NCBI RefSeq assembly: GCF_001889005.1
Contig: NZ_CP018153.1
Span: 1,584,501 to 1,648,500 of the forward strand
Source of the DNA: Christiangramia salexigens
GTDB lineage: Bacteria; Bacteroidota; Bacteroidia; Flavobacteriales; Flavobacteriaceae
DNA: 64,000 nt
Reading direction: 5' to 3'
A program made the position numbers and the translations under genes. Within the stretch, counting starts at the first letter, position 1, and every line of letters starts with the position of its first letter. Positions 12,401-22,900 of this stretch are shown here, piece after piece. Below the pieces are notes generated by a model, which was not told where the DNA came from, searched no databases, and saw nothing but the letters and a program-made list of their open reading frames with translations.

Positions 12401-15400
12401 TGTCCCTTTGAATCTTACTGGCTATGCAGGCCAGATAGAAAAATGGGAGTATAAAGGAGAGTACGATTCCAGCTGGACAACGATTACAGAGGGAGGAACT
12501 AATTTCATCGGCACAACTTTAAGTGCGTTACAGATCGAAGCTGCTGTAAATAATCAAACTACCGCTTTTAGAGTAGAGATCTCGAGCGGAGCCTGTTCCC
12601 CGAATGAATTCTCTCGCACCGGGCTTATTAGTGTAATTCCAACTGATATTGAACCGGCACCAGTAAGCGTTGATCCTAAATATTTGTGTTTTGGTGATGA
12701 GATCACCTTGAGTTCTAGCACTGGTTATGGCGCAGAATACGGTCAATTTCAAGGTGGGGCTTTTGATAATGCAGGTATTAAAAACCATGGATGGAGGTTT
12801 ACCAATCCAAATGGAGGCTCTAATGATTTTAGTTCAGCTGCAGATAATGGAAGGGCAGATCATTGGCTAAGAATGAATCCTCATGGTCAGAATCCCAATC
12901 CCAACGAAAAAGTGTATACTGCCAACCTTTTCCCTATAGACCAACAAAGTGCTTCAAACGGATATATGGTTAATTTTGATACCTATATTGATCCAGCAGG
13001 TAATAAAGGTTTTGCAATAGTTACAGGAGATAATGATTCCTTCATGGAGACTCCTATATTTTCCTTAGGAGGGTTAGATGAAGCTATTCTCACCTTTGAT
13101 CAAGCTTATAATTTAACGGAAGGAGCTAATATAAGAGTTGAACTTTCTACTGATGGTGGAAATTCATACAATATTATATTGATGGATATTACCGGGACAG
13201 CTTCGAGCGATCATTATGATAATTTTGGAGAACTCACTCCCGAGCAACGGCCATTAAACAAGATGGAATATGATTTAGGGAGTTATATAGGACAACCTAA
13301 TTTAAGAGTACGCTTTAATTATGTAGGAACACTTGATGGAGATGTCTGGGCCGTAGACAACATCAAAGTTCCAGAAGGGCCACAAGATGTTCAATTGATA
13401 TGGTATTATGACGAAGACCTCAATGATCCAAATAACGACCTTGAACAAATAGGGGCAGTTAACCAAGGAACCGTTCAATTTACCCCCCGAAAAATCGGAT
13501 GGAATGATTTTGAAGTTCAAACTGCCCTTTTATTCGATACAAATGGAGATCCTTGTGAGGCTGCTATTAACTCCAGGGTCATAAGTGTTTATGTATTTGA
13601 TACCTACGAATCTGTTGCCACCTCTAGTGTAGGGGCCTGCGGAAATATTGATGTAAGTTTAGGAGCTGCTATTACAGGGGCAGTTCAGGGTCCTATTACT
13701 GAATTTCCAGAAGGAGATGGCTCTACAGTAGCATGGGAAGTGATTAGTGCACCGGGTAGCTATGTATTTAATCCAGCTCATTTTGTAAATGATGATTCTG
13801 ATCTTTCAGCAATCAATGATCCAAATGCAAGATTCCAGCCACCTGTTGAGGGAGATTATACATTAAGATGGGTAATTACACCGAATACTTCACCTGTACA
13901 AGGCGAAGAAGATATTCCGGCAAACTTTTGTCCTATTACATATATAGATACAAATTTCACCTTTGTGTTCTGTAGCACTCTGGACTTTGACGGTATAGAT
14001 GATCATATTGTAATTAGCGACGGGTATGCCAGTGCTCAAACAATTGAAGCATGGATAAGACCGGAAGCACTGAATGGTGCCGGTCCCACTGAAGATGCTG
14101 TGATCCTTTCTAATGAGAGTTACGAACTATACATAACTAATGGACAGAAACTTACTTTCAGATGGGGGAATCAGAAGGTTTCATCAAATAAAGCTTTTGT
14201 ACCTGATACACGCTGGTACCATGTGGCTGTCGTCTTTAATGGCAGCAACGCTGCTATTTACATAGACGGCATTGATATTAAAGACAAAACTACCGGTAGT
14301 CAGACTGCAACCGGATCTGGAAATGAAACGATAATCGGAGCCAGATATAATGGACCCGGGGTCGCACCCGATAATTATTTTTCCGGATGGATAGAAGAAG
14401 TAAGAATTTGGGATACACAAATAAACCTGGAGCAGATCAGGTTCCTTATGAATCAGCATATAGATTATAACCAATCTCCAAACCTGCGGGGAGAAATAAT
14501 CCCATTGGCTGTACCGGGTGGGCTGAATTACGCTAATCTCCTAGGATACTATCGCCTTATTGCACAGATAGATGCTTTAGACAATCCAGATCCAGTATTT
14601 GCAATTACAAATGGATTAACCCCAGATATGGCTACAAATAAAGCTAACGGTCGTCTTTACAACATCACAACTTTACAGGAAAACACAGCTCCCATGCCCT
14701 ATTATTCAAGAGCCGATTCACAGGAAAGTGCCGGCCGTAACTGGATGACCGATGATACCTGGAGACACTGGCAGGTTTGGGACCCTCCTAACAGTCGCGG
14801 AATTGATAAGGACAACACCTTAATTAACTGGAATATCGCGGTAATTAGTCACAACATCGATTCCGGAAATATTGAATCTGGAAGGGATACTAACCCATTT
14901 GGAGATGAATACGCCTTAACCTTGCTTGGCCTTATCTCTGAAACAGGTTTACTTAGAATGGCAAATCCTTCACAAGATCTTAATGAGAATAATGATGGGC
15001 AACATCTTAGAGTTACTCATTATCTAAGACTTGATGGAAATATAGATCTGGTCGGGGAGTCTCAGTTAATTCAGGACCAGGGTAGCGTATTATATAACGC
15101 AAGTGCTGGATGGCTGGAACGCGACCAGCAGGGAACCCGTAGCAGTTATAACTATAATTACTGGAGTAGCCCCGTAAGTCCGCAAGGGGCAGCTATAAAT
15201 GTAAATGCAGATTATTCTATTAATCAGGTGTTATGGGATGGAACAAACGCTTCTACTCCTAAAGCACCAAATTATCAAGGCACATATCACGCTGCAGATC
15301 ATGATGACAGAAAAGATCCTGTTATTCTTAGTACCTACTGGATGTGGAGATTCCGCGGAACGGCTGATGTCTATGGCCAATGGCGACATGTGGCCCAAAC

Positions 15401-16790
15401 GGGATTAATGAAAACCGGCGAAGGCTATACCATGAAAGGTACGTCAGGAACTGCAGGAGTTAAAGACTGGCAGAATTATGTATTTAAAGGCAAACCACAT
15501 AATGGAGATTTCACCCGTTTTATAGACAATAACATGAATTATTTACTGGGAAATCCTTACCCCTCAGCTATGGATGCCGATGAATTCATATTAGATAACC
15601 ACAAAGATATTCCTGGAGGAAGAAATTCGAATAATGTTTTCAACGGAGTTCTTTATTTCTGGGATCACTTTGCAGGGCAGACACATATTTTAGCAGATTA
15701 TATTGGCGGTTATGCTGCCTATAGTCTTGCGGGAGGAGTGCCAGGTGTTGCTTTGGATCCAAGAGTAAACAACAACAATGAATCAGGAACAAAAATACCA
15801 AGTCGGTTTATTCCGGTTGCACAAGGATTCTTTTTATTAACCAACAGGGATGATGAAGTCAATCAAAGTGCCACCCCACAATTCGGAGATGTAGTTTTTA
15901 AAAACAGGCAACGTGTTGGAATTAGAGAAAATATCATATATGCTGGGGAAGATCCTTCAATATTCCTTAAACCGATCTATCCTACAAAGAAAGAAATGGT
16001 CAAAGGACGGGATCCTCGAACTAAGATCAGATTAAAATTTATCTCTCCTAAAGGTTATAACCGCCAGATCCTGGTAACAAGAGATGAAAAAACCACCTCA
16101 GGATATGACATTGGTTATGACGCACCACTGGCAGACAATCAAAAAGAAGATATGTACTGGATTATAAACAACAAGGAATATGTGATTCAGGGTGTACCTG
16201 ATTTTTATGAAAGCAGACAGTTACCTCTGGGCATAAGGATAAATCAGACCGGAGAGTTTAAAATAAAAATAGATAGTACGGAGAATTGGCCAGAGGGTAA
16301 TCCAATTTACCTTAAAGACAAACTTTTAGATCTGGTACATGACATTAGAAAAGAGGCTTATATAGGGAATTCTGAACCAGGAGAATTCAGGGATAGATTT
16401 GAGATCGTCTTTAAAAAGGATTCTGAAGATGAACCGGATCCTGCAGATCCAGATCCAACTGAACCTGATCCAACCAATCCAGATGCATCTGATCCAGATC
16501 CAATAGATCCTGTGATCGATGAACCCGAACCAGATTTACCTGTAATTGAGGGGCTGGTGGGTATAGGCTACAGCCATTTTACTAAAACATTAAAGATCTT
16601 CAATTATGATGAGCTGGAAATTGAAAAAGTAATGATCTTTGATATGAGGGGTAAGTTGATTCAACAATTCAATAATCTGCCAAGGGATAAAGAAATTAGC
16701 CTGTATATGAGACCCGTACGATCTGGAGTTTATATTGTAAAAGTCTTCTGCAAAAAAGGGGTTTGTAATAAAAAGATTGTTATCAAATAA
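6435..16790 (+). CDS. 3451-aa T9SS-exported multi-domain adhesin (PKD-like/Ig-like repeats, LamG, sorting domain)
   Basis: Starts at ATG 6435 with a clear signal peptide (MGKKLLYTILLTLMFSGFAG, then AQ). Residues about 200-740 hold roughly seven PKD-like modules of ~90 aa with the pattern P.I.G...ICPG..K.Y.VP...Y.W.LP.G. Several Ig-like modules follow (for example CEGDSTTFQVQVTG, LTYQWYRN; and YCLGEEAIPLTASG). From about nt 12330 the protein matches the upstream truncated giant. LamG begins near residue 2512 (LDFDGIDDHIVISDG), followed by the conserved tail, a Asp-Pro-rich linker and a T9SS type A sorting domain (VMIFDMRGKLIQQF, SGVYIVKV, KKIVIK). A -7-like element with one mismatch (TTGTTTTG, 6407-6414) lies 20 nt before the start. 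Likely a surface adhesin or glycan-binding protein; the ligand is unknown. Confidence 0.93.
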   Translation: MGKKLLYTILLTLMFSGFAGAQCPSSVSITSDLGNNICEGEPVTFSSSYTGTTGALTYEWQVNGNIVASTTNYTSSAVNNTDVVQLIIRSVNLNASLCETPSNSITMTVNQNRTGSVTIQASNTNICPSENVDFSISSSANLGANPSFTWQRIRGGNTTTIGTTNSISNNNLQNGDQVFLSVVSTIPCTTPDPVISTNTITISEKPGIPAQPGAISGDNNICPGVVKSYSVPLVSGITYNWILPTGWTGSSTSNTISVTPGTAGGDIKVTAQNSCGISIERTRTITVLSGTPVTPGAFTSGPAELCPNTAATYTVPAVTGANEYIWTLPAGFSPSGTTSTPTPTINVTSGASGSGNLSVIAKNICGQSSARTMAVTVKSGTPGTPGTITGDATICPGISKTYTIPAISGASQYIWTLPTGFTAPNLTTPGPSITVTAGATGSGSITVRASNDCGTSPTPSSKTISINTAAPVITGDINGPVNVCANAQTQEGSPYTYSITVSNSPTIAWTLPSGWSILSGAGTSSITVKTGTTGGTVSVTASNSCGTVSRNLSVGLNNPAPVMTGNITGPAKVCASATGFIYSIPAITNASEYIWTLPSGWNITAGETTRNITVSTPSSPSPNNTISVVAKNTCGTSASISYSVSANSTVPAQPGTISTDLPSSAICPPVTGYKFWVTPVSGVTYNWIVPSGFTITNGAGTNEITVNIASNTSYGNNIKVEVEAVNACGPSTRRTYNNINIDNFAFADLGPDLTVCSSSNPISLSGIIGFGNGNSKLKISVLTTSSPPQTNAYIGPEFSNVPNGKVNDFNFTFTPTTQQRTNGQVTITLITESPTGNNNCTAQGRDEMTIFFRPVPTASISSTSPVCSGDSATLTFTGTPNTSVVYRVAGVDQPAINIGASGTATHTVNNLTATTTYNLRSIQYSTSPNCLVNPLSGSTTVTVTQRPTASISYNSPICRTNPNPQPVTFSGTNAYTGGSFTSAAGLTINGSTGAITPGSSTPGDYTVTYTIPASANCPAIPVTTQVSILAPPVITNHPVNARHCEGDSTTFQVQVTGSSLTYQWYRNSVAAGNEIAGATSSSLTLNNLTASQAGDYYVVVGNSAGCAPITSQPAQLIVDQNIIIDTQPLTKSACSGDNTSFNVTASVGGIPLDNSFSYQWYKGTPGSGSIISGANAASLPLNDVSVSSSGDYYVEITGPAGYTCQKVTSQAANLTVRPIPVVEISGNNQICDGEASDISFFNGTPDAVVTYILNNDNTNPQNISLDNNGEAIINTGALFVTNNTETNFKYELTSVAYPDDPNCSNTVSGTVTITVTPNPNASFSFPDDQIEFCTADDSIYTPSLSGSGNFTGGTYSASGLNIDPINGSFIPENNSAGDYTITYTIPAYGGCEPEDISLDISLYEEVIITSQPYNLGICSTSDADFSVVASGDNLTYQWFKVVGQPDINSSEADDIAMTGANSNILSLPIATLNDAGEYYVRIAGTDACTPSQSTQVNSDVVTLNVDEQIVILEPATDIQVCETGDSSVVFKFIAHATGAPLNFTWIYDNGDPVPIGGDFMENVIARNDYPGHNYTVYEGTLTISNIEQADDASYAVRIDGSANNFNCPVAISNSFNLDVDPLPDVPVVENISYCLGEEAIPLTASGDTNATFTWYDANGQNPTTTAPTPLTTTAGSTSYFVTQMDSFCESEMAEIVVTVNPLPSAPMLTAEELNPNYCVGETSVPLTATPDAGASLNWYGPNDPDLSLSAAPEPQTSTQGEIYYWVSQTDTNICEGEKVMITVNINNLPDVSITNSGEDTICEGDTIELTATDANDTNSSTTYSWDWTNNSGNPFTGNLQTFNPTSTTTYTVTATTANGCINTEEITINVDPLPVAGMLTGPANVCITNPSGSLDLSGYAGNIIQWEFKNEADIDWTVITEANPDSNYMFSNIADNTSYRVKIGSGICSEVYSNEITIQVDPIPVGGELNFGTTGRIFLICEGANSGYAVPLNLTGYAGQIEKWEYKGEYDSSWTTITEGGTNFIGTTLSALQIEAAVNNQTTAFRVEISSGACSPNEFSRTGLISVIPTDIEPAPVSVDPKYLCFGDEITLSSSTGYGAEYGQFQGGAFDNAGIKNHGWRFTNPNGGSNDFSSAADNGRADHWLRMNPHGQNPNPNEKVYTANLFPIDQQSASNGYMVNFDTYIDPAGNKGFAIVTGDNDSFMETPIFSLGGLDEAILTFDQAYNLTEGANIRVELSTDGGNSYNIILMDITGTASSDHYDNFGELTPEQRPLNKMEYDLGSYIGQPNLRVRFNYVGTLDGDVWAVDNIKVPEGPQDVQLIWYYDEDLNDPNNDLEQIGAVNQGTVQFTPRKIGWNDFEVQTALLFDTNGDPCEAAINSRVISVYVFDTYESVATSSVGACGNIDVSLGAAITGAVQGPITEFPEGDGSTVAWEVISAPGSYVFNPAHFVNDDSDLSAINDPNARFQPPVEGDYTLRWVITPNTSPVQGEEDIPANFCPITYIDTNFTFVFCSTLDFDGIDDHIVISDGYASAQTIEAWIRPEALNGAGPTEDAVILSNESYELYITNGQKLTFRWGNQKVSSNKAFVPDTRWYHVAVVFNGSNAAIYIDGIDIKDKTTGSQTATGSGNETIIGARYNGPGVAPDNYFSGWIEEVRIWDTQINLEQIRFLMNQHIDYNQSPNLRGEIIPLAVPGGLNYANLLGYYRLIAQIDALDNPDPVFAITNGLTPDMATNKANGRLYNITTLQENTAPMPYYSRADSQESAGRNWMTDDTWRHWQVWDPPNSRGIDKDNTLINWNIAVISHNIDSGNIESGRDTNPFGDEYALTLLGLISETGLLRMANPSQDLNENNDGQHLRVTHYLRLDGNIDLVGESQLIQDQGSVLYNASAGWLERDQQGTRSSYNYNYWSSPVSPQGAAINVNADYSINQVLWDGTNASTPKAPNYQGTYHAADHDDRKDPVILSTYWMWRFRGTADVYGQWRHVAQTGLMKTGEGYTMKGTSGTAGVKDWQNYVFKGKPHNGDFTRFIDNNMNYLLGNPYPSAMDADEFILDNHKDIPGGRNSNNVFNGVLYFWDHFAGQTHILADYIGGYAAYSLAGGVPGVALDPRVNNNNESGTKIPSRFIPVAQGFFLLTNRDDEVNQSATPQFGDVVFKNRQRVGIRENIIYAGEDPSIFLKPIYPTKKEMVKGRDPRTKIRLKFISPKGYNRQILVTRDEKTTSGYDIGYDAPLADNQKEDMYWIINNKEYVIQGVPDFYESRQLPLGIRINQTGEFKIKIDSTENWPEGNPIYLKDKLLDLVHDIRKEAYIGNSEPGEFRDRFEIVFKKDSEDEPDPADPDPTEPDPTNPDASDPDPIDPVIDEPEPDLPVIEGLVGIGYSHFTKTLKIFNYDELEIEKVMIFDMRGKLIQQFNNLPRDKEISLYMRPVRSGVYIVKVFCKKGVCNKKIVIK
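16433..16530 (+). repeat. Short degenerate Asp-Pro repeat linker inside the giant gene
   Basis: Imperfect 6-12-bp units of the type GATCCAGATCCA encode an acidic Asp/Glu-Pro linker (DPADPDPTEPDPTNPD) between the conserved tail and the sorting domain. The paralogues have different linkers at the same place: a shorter one at 4520-4590 and a Glu-rich one at about 23660-23740. This is the most variable part of the shared C-terminus. Confidence 0.7.
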
Positions 16791-16920
16791 GCTTTTTCGA
16801 AGGGAATTCTTACATTTTATACCCTATTTATTGATTTTGAACGAGTTAATGTTAAATTTTTAGCATTTATAAGTGCTTTTTGTCTTCTTTATAGTAATTT
16901 TACCGATGTAATTTACATTG

Positions 16921-19900
16921 ATGCCTATGCATAAAATTACTAAAGGATCCCAAATCCTCTATGTGCTTATATTCTTATGTTTGATTATTCTTACTTCATC
17001 CTGGAAAAATGAAGGAAAATCGTCTAGTATTGCTATAACACAAGATTCCACTACAGATGCCTCGTGCCCTGCAAGTGCAGATGGCTCTGTGTCTATTTCT
17101 GTTGGTGGTGGAGTTGGTCCTTATACCTACGCATGGACAGAACCTGGTTTTATAAGTACTTCTGTAGATATCAATAATTTACAAGCAGGAACTAATCATG
17201 AGGTAAAGGTCTCTGATGATATCGACCCAACTATCGTAGCGCCAGATGATATTAACGTAGGTACCGATTCCAATTCATGTTTTGCTACCAATGTAGATCT
17301 GGGAGAACCCACTACGGTAGACAATTGCAACTGTGAGACAACATCTAATGATGCCCCTGCCCAATTTCCACTAGGATCTACCACTGTAACCTGGACCGTT
17401 ACCGACGATGAAGGAAATACTGCCACAGACACGCAGATCGTTACTGTAGTGGACGATATAGACCCCACAGTTATAACAAAAAACATAGACGCTTTTCTTG
17501 ACGCCAATGGTGAGGTCTCGATTACTCCTGCAGATGTAGATAATGGCTCGAATGACAATTGTGGAATAGCATCATATAGCTTAAATAAAACAGATTTTGA
17601 TTGTGATGATGTAGGCGCTAAAACAGTCACACTTACTGTTACTGACAATAGTGGAAATTCAAGTAACGCTAATGCAACGGTAACTGTAAGAGATAATATG
17701 GCCCCTAATGCGATCGCCAAAGATATCACAGTTCAGCTGGATTCGACTGGACAGGTAAATATTACCACCACAGATATTGATAATGGGTCTAATGATAATT
17801 GTGAAATTGATTCAATAAGTCTTAGTCAAACTAATTTTACATGTAGTGATGTTGGAGCCAACTCAGTAACCCTTACTGTAACTGATGTTAACGGCAATTC
17901 AAGCTCAAAAACTGCAACTGTAACGGTAGAGGATAATATTGCTCCTACCGCAATAGCTAAAAATATTACCGTTCAACTAGATCCAGCCGGACAGGCCACT
18001 ATTACAGCAGAAGAAATTGATAATGGATCAGATGATAATTGTGATATTCAATCTCTTAGCGTTAGTCCGTCCACCTTTGACTGTTCAGATGTTGGAGCCA
18101 ACCCAGTAATCTTAACCGTAACCGATGTTAACGGAAATACAAGTACAGCCAACTCCACCGTCACCATTGAAGATAGCGTTGCCCCAGTTGCATTTGCTCA
18201 GAATTTTAGTGTTGAATTAGATTCGAATGGTCAGGCATCTATCAGTGTAGCCGATATAAACAATGCTTCCAGTGATAATTGTGAGATAGATACTATGACG
18301 CTTAGTCAGACGAATTTTGACTGTTCTAATGTAGGCTCAAACACCGTAACTTTTACCGTCACAGATGTTAATGGAAATTCTGATACTGCTGAAATCACCG
18401 TTACTGTAAGCGACAATATTAAGCCTGTGATAACAGCGGGAACTGATATATCAGTAGATAACGATAACGGACAATGCGAAGCTACCGTTAATGTTACTCC
18501 TGCGACTGCAAGTGATAACTGTAGCGTTTCTGCTCCAACCGGAACCCGTGACGATGGTTTGGCACTTAACGCTCCTTATCCGATAGGTTCTACGGTTATT
18601 ACCTGGACAGCTACAGATGTAAACTCTAATGCAGCAGAATCGGTTACCCAAACGGTTACCGTTACCGATAATGAAGCTCCGGTACCTCCTTCTATTGATG
18701 ATATTTTCTGGGGATGTGAATATACGGTGGAAGCTCCTGTTGCTACAGATAACTGCTCCGGCAGTATAACAGGAACCACTACAGATCCAGTCACCTATTC
18801 CAATTCCGGAACCTACACGATAACCTGGACTTTTACCGACGAATACAGTAATACAAGTCAGATTACTCAACAGGTGGTCATAGATGAATTAGAGGTTGCA
18901 ATTAGCAAAACAGATGTAGAGTGTAATGGATTCAACACTGGAGAAATAAACGTAACCGCTACAGGCGGAGTTTCGCCATATACTTATAGCTGGGCAACAT
19001 TGAGTAACGGCGCCAATAAAACAGATCTACCGGCAGGTGATTATCAGATTACCGTAACAGATTTTAACGGTTGTGAAGTTGTGGAAACTATCACTATCAC
19101 ACAACCCGAAGCTCTAAGCATTTCAGGCTCTAATACCGGCGATACTTCATGTTATGAAGCTGCAGATGGAAGCATTACTGCAGGAGATGTTAGCGGAGGA
19201 ACTCCACCTTATGAGTACTCAATAGACAACACCACTTTTCAATCTTCAACAAGTTTTACAGGTTTGACCGCCGGAGATTATACAATATTTATACAGGATG
19301 CTAATGAGTGCGCATTACAGGATTTCGTAACTGTTAATGAACCCGATGTATTAAGCGCAGAGCTTTCTAAAACCAATGTTTTATGTAACGGAGGTTCTTC
19401 AGGAACTATTACCTTATCCAACACACTTGGAGGAAGCGGTAATTACGAATATTCCATAGATAATACGAACTGGCAGACTACTCCCTCTTTTGAAGGGCTT
19501 ACCGCTGGCAACTACCCGGTTTATATAAGGGATGCAGATGCCACTTCATGTGTGATATTATTAAATAATTCCTTTGAAATTACAGAACCTACGGTATTAC
19601 AAGCTTCTGCAACATCTACAAGAACTACGTCTTATGGCAGTTCCACAGGTACGGCAACTGTAAATGCAACCGGCGGAACACCTGGTTATACCTATGCATG
19701 GAGAGAGGCCGGAAATGCTGCCGTGATTACCGACACAAAAACTGCAAACAATCTGGCTGCCGGTGATTATGAAGTAACAGTGACAGACAAAAATGGTTGC
19801 ACGCTACCTCCTATTGAGGTTACTGTTATTGATGCTATCTATGCAGAGGTGGAGTCTACAACCATGTGTTCTGGAGAGGAAATTGAAGAAGATCAGATTA

Positions 19901-22900
19901 GAACTGCATATTTTCGAGTAACCGATCTTACGGCAGTGGGAGGCGATGGTAATTATACCTATAGCTGGGATTTTGGAGAAGGAAATACCGGCACTGGACC
20001 AGGCGAACATACTGTAAATTATAACAGTAATGGAAACAAAACTATAACCCTTACAATACGGGATAATGGCGGAAGTGGTGAAACATTCACTCTTACTCAA
20101 GACCTGTACGTAGGTCTTTGTCATGAACCATGCGGTCAGGCTCAAAATGCCCAATTCAATGTAGACGCTATTTACATAGGAGATATTAACGGAAATGAAT
20201 TGGATCTGGATGATCCCGCTGTTTGTAGCCCTGCTGTGAACAAATATCTTTTCTTGCCGGTGGATAAAAATGTGAATATGTATAATCCCTATACTGAGAT
20301 CACATTTAGAACTACAAATGGTCTTACCGATGAATTCGATTTCCAGTCGGATAGCGATTGTAGGGATGAAGACGAAATCGACGAGCAACCTGTGGTTAAT
20401 AATAACGATAAACCAAATAAAGTAGGAGATTATATACGATTAACAAGAGATCCGATTGAATACCTGTGTGGAGATGCACTGGAGATAGAAAGCTTCTATA
20501 TAACCTATACTAATGTTTCTAAGAAAGACTGTTTAAGTAATAACAATGGGTTCTGTTATTCTACCAACGACCCCGTAACGGTACCAACTCCCGTCTATGT
20601 TGAGGCCACTCCATCTCCGGTAAATTGTTTTGGTCAGTCTACAGGTATGATATCTGCAAAAGGTACTGGAGGCTATGCGCCTTATAGTTTTAATATTACA
20701 GGAGAAAATGACCCATATGACACGCCCAAAATTTTTAACGATCTGGCGGCTGGAAGTTATACCGTTTATATTAAAGATAGCAGAGGAAATACAAACTCAA
20801 CAACTGTAACTATTACTCAACCTTCATCAGCCGTTACAGTTAACGAAGAGGACTTTACGATTACTCAACCGGTATGTAATGGCGAAACTGGCATAGCAGA
20901 AGTTGAAGGTGATGGAGGAACTCCGTTTATAGATGCAGAGGGGAAACCTTATTATGAATATCTTTGGAATGACGCAAGTGAGACGGCTGCTGCTAAGGCT
21001 GAAAATTTAAGCCCAGGAGATTATACGGTTACCGTTACAGATGCAAATGGATGTCAGGCTACAAAAACTATTACGATTGTGGAGCCTCCGGTATTAACTA
21101 CTCCGGATGCAGGTCCAGACCAAAACTTAAATTGTGGAATTTATTCCACGAACTTACAGGCTAATACTCCTACCGAAGGTGTGGGGACCTGGACTATAGA
21201 TACAGCTAATTCTTCGGCCGGAGGTGTTATTAGCGATGACACGAATCCTAATTCACAATTTAGCGCTGCTCAGGGAACTTATTCTTTAATATGGACCATT
21301 GCAAATGCAGATGGCAGCTGTGATCAAGCCGATACCGTAACCATCACTATAGCCGGAGAATGTTCAACACTGGATTTTGATGGTGTGGATGATCATGTCT
21401 TCTTCGATGATAATTATGGATTCACCACCGGAAGTTTTACTATTGAGGTGTGGGTGAAACCAGAATCTACCACAGGTGTTCAAACCATTTTCAGCAAAAG
21501 GGACAAATCAAATCTTACATCTGGAGGTTATGACCTTATCATTAACAGCGGTTCTCCTACCTTTAGATGGAAAGGAAAAACAGCTACTACAGCCAAAAAA
21601 TTAACTACAGCAAGATGGTATCATCTAGCGGTAATTTTTGATGGCAATACTGCAAAATTATATGTAGATGGCATTGATGTAGGAAATGCTTCGGCTGCAA
21701 ATCCTGCTGCAATAAGCACTCCCTTTATATTAGGTGCCATGTATGATTCAGCCTCCCCTCTAAACCCTAAAAATTATTTTTCGGGATGGATGGAAGAGCT
21801 AAGGATTTGGAATTCTGCATTGAGCCAGGAGCAATTAAGATTCATGATGAACCAAAGAGTAGAAGCAAATGGATCGAACACAAAAGGAGAGGTTTTACCT
21901 ATGGATGTTCCCGGGCCTTTGGCATGGAATAAATTGATTGGATACTATCACCTGAGTCCTGCAGATAATATTAATGGTGAGACTCCCGATATTTCCGGAA
22001 CTCCTTTAAATGGAATTTTAAGAAACATAGAAACAGATCAGAAAAACTCTGCTCCACTTCCATATGTATCAGAAGCTAATGGTAGCTGGAGAAACCGCGC
22101 TACCTGGGATACCAATATTGGCGGAGCCGATGAGAACTGGTGGGATGTGCCTAATGGCAAAGGAATTAATGGTGAATACATCAACTGGAATATTGCACAA
22201 ATATCCAACGACATAAACTCTGCGTATGAGAACATCTATTTGCTTGGATTGATCTCTGAAAGTGGTGAATTACTAATGGATGGTAGTGTTCCCGAAAAAA
22301 CCGGGAATGGCCTCACAGTAACAAAATACTTAAAACTTGATGGTACTATAAACCTGGATGGCCAGTCTCAATTAGTACAAACAGAGAATAGTATTCTTGA
22401 ACCTAACAGTAGCGGTACTATAGAAATTGATCAACAGGGAACTGAGAATAGTTTTAATTACAACTACTGGAGTTCACCGGTAAGTTTAAGAGATAATACC
22501 ACGAATAACACCGGATTCAGACTAAATGATGTTCTATTTGACGGTTCAACTTCTGCTCCTGGAGGCATTTCCTATAATGGGCAATATCACTGGGCAGACG
22601 GAAATTATTCTGGTGATGCAAGAATAAGCACCTACTGGTTATATTCTTTCCAGGGAACTGCCGATGATTACAGCGAGTGGCACAGATTTGACCAAAACAC
22701 TTTATTGGACCCTGGTATCGGTTATACCATGAAAGGAACCAAAGGCTATGTTCCTTTGACCAATCAACAGAATTACACCTTTAAAGGAAAACCTAATAAT
22801 GGTGATATCATAGTGAATATCGGCGCCAACCAAAACCTTTTAATCGGTAACCCTTATCCTTCAGCTATAGATGCCAACATGTTCATTGAAGAGAACTTAG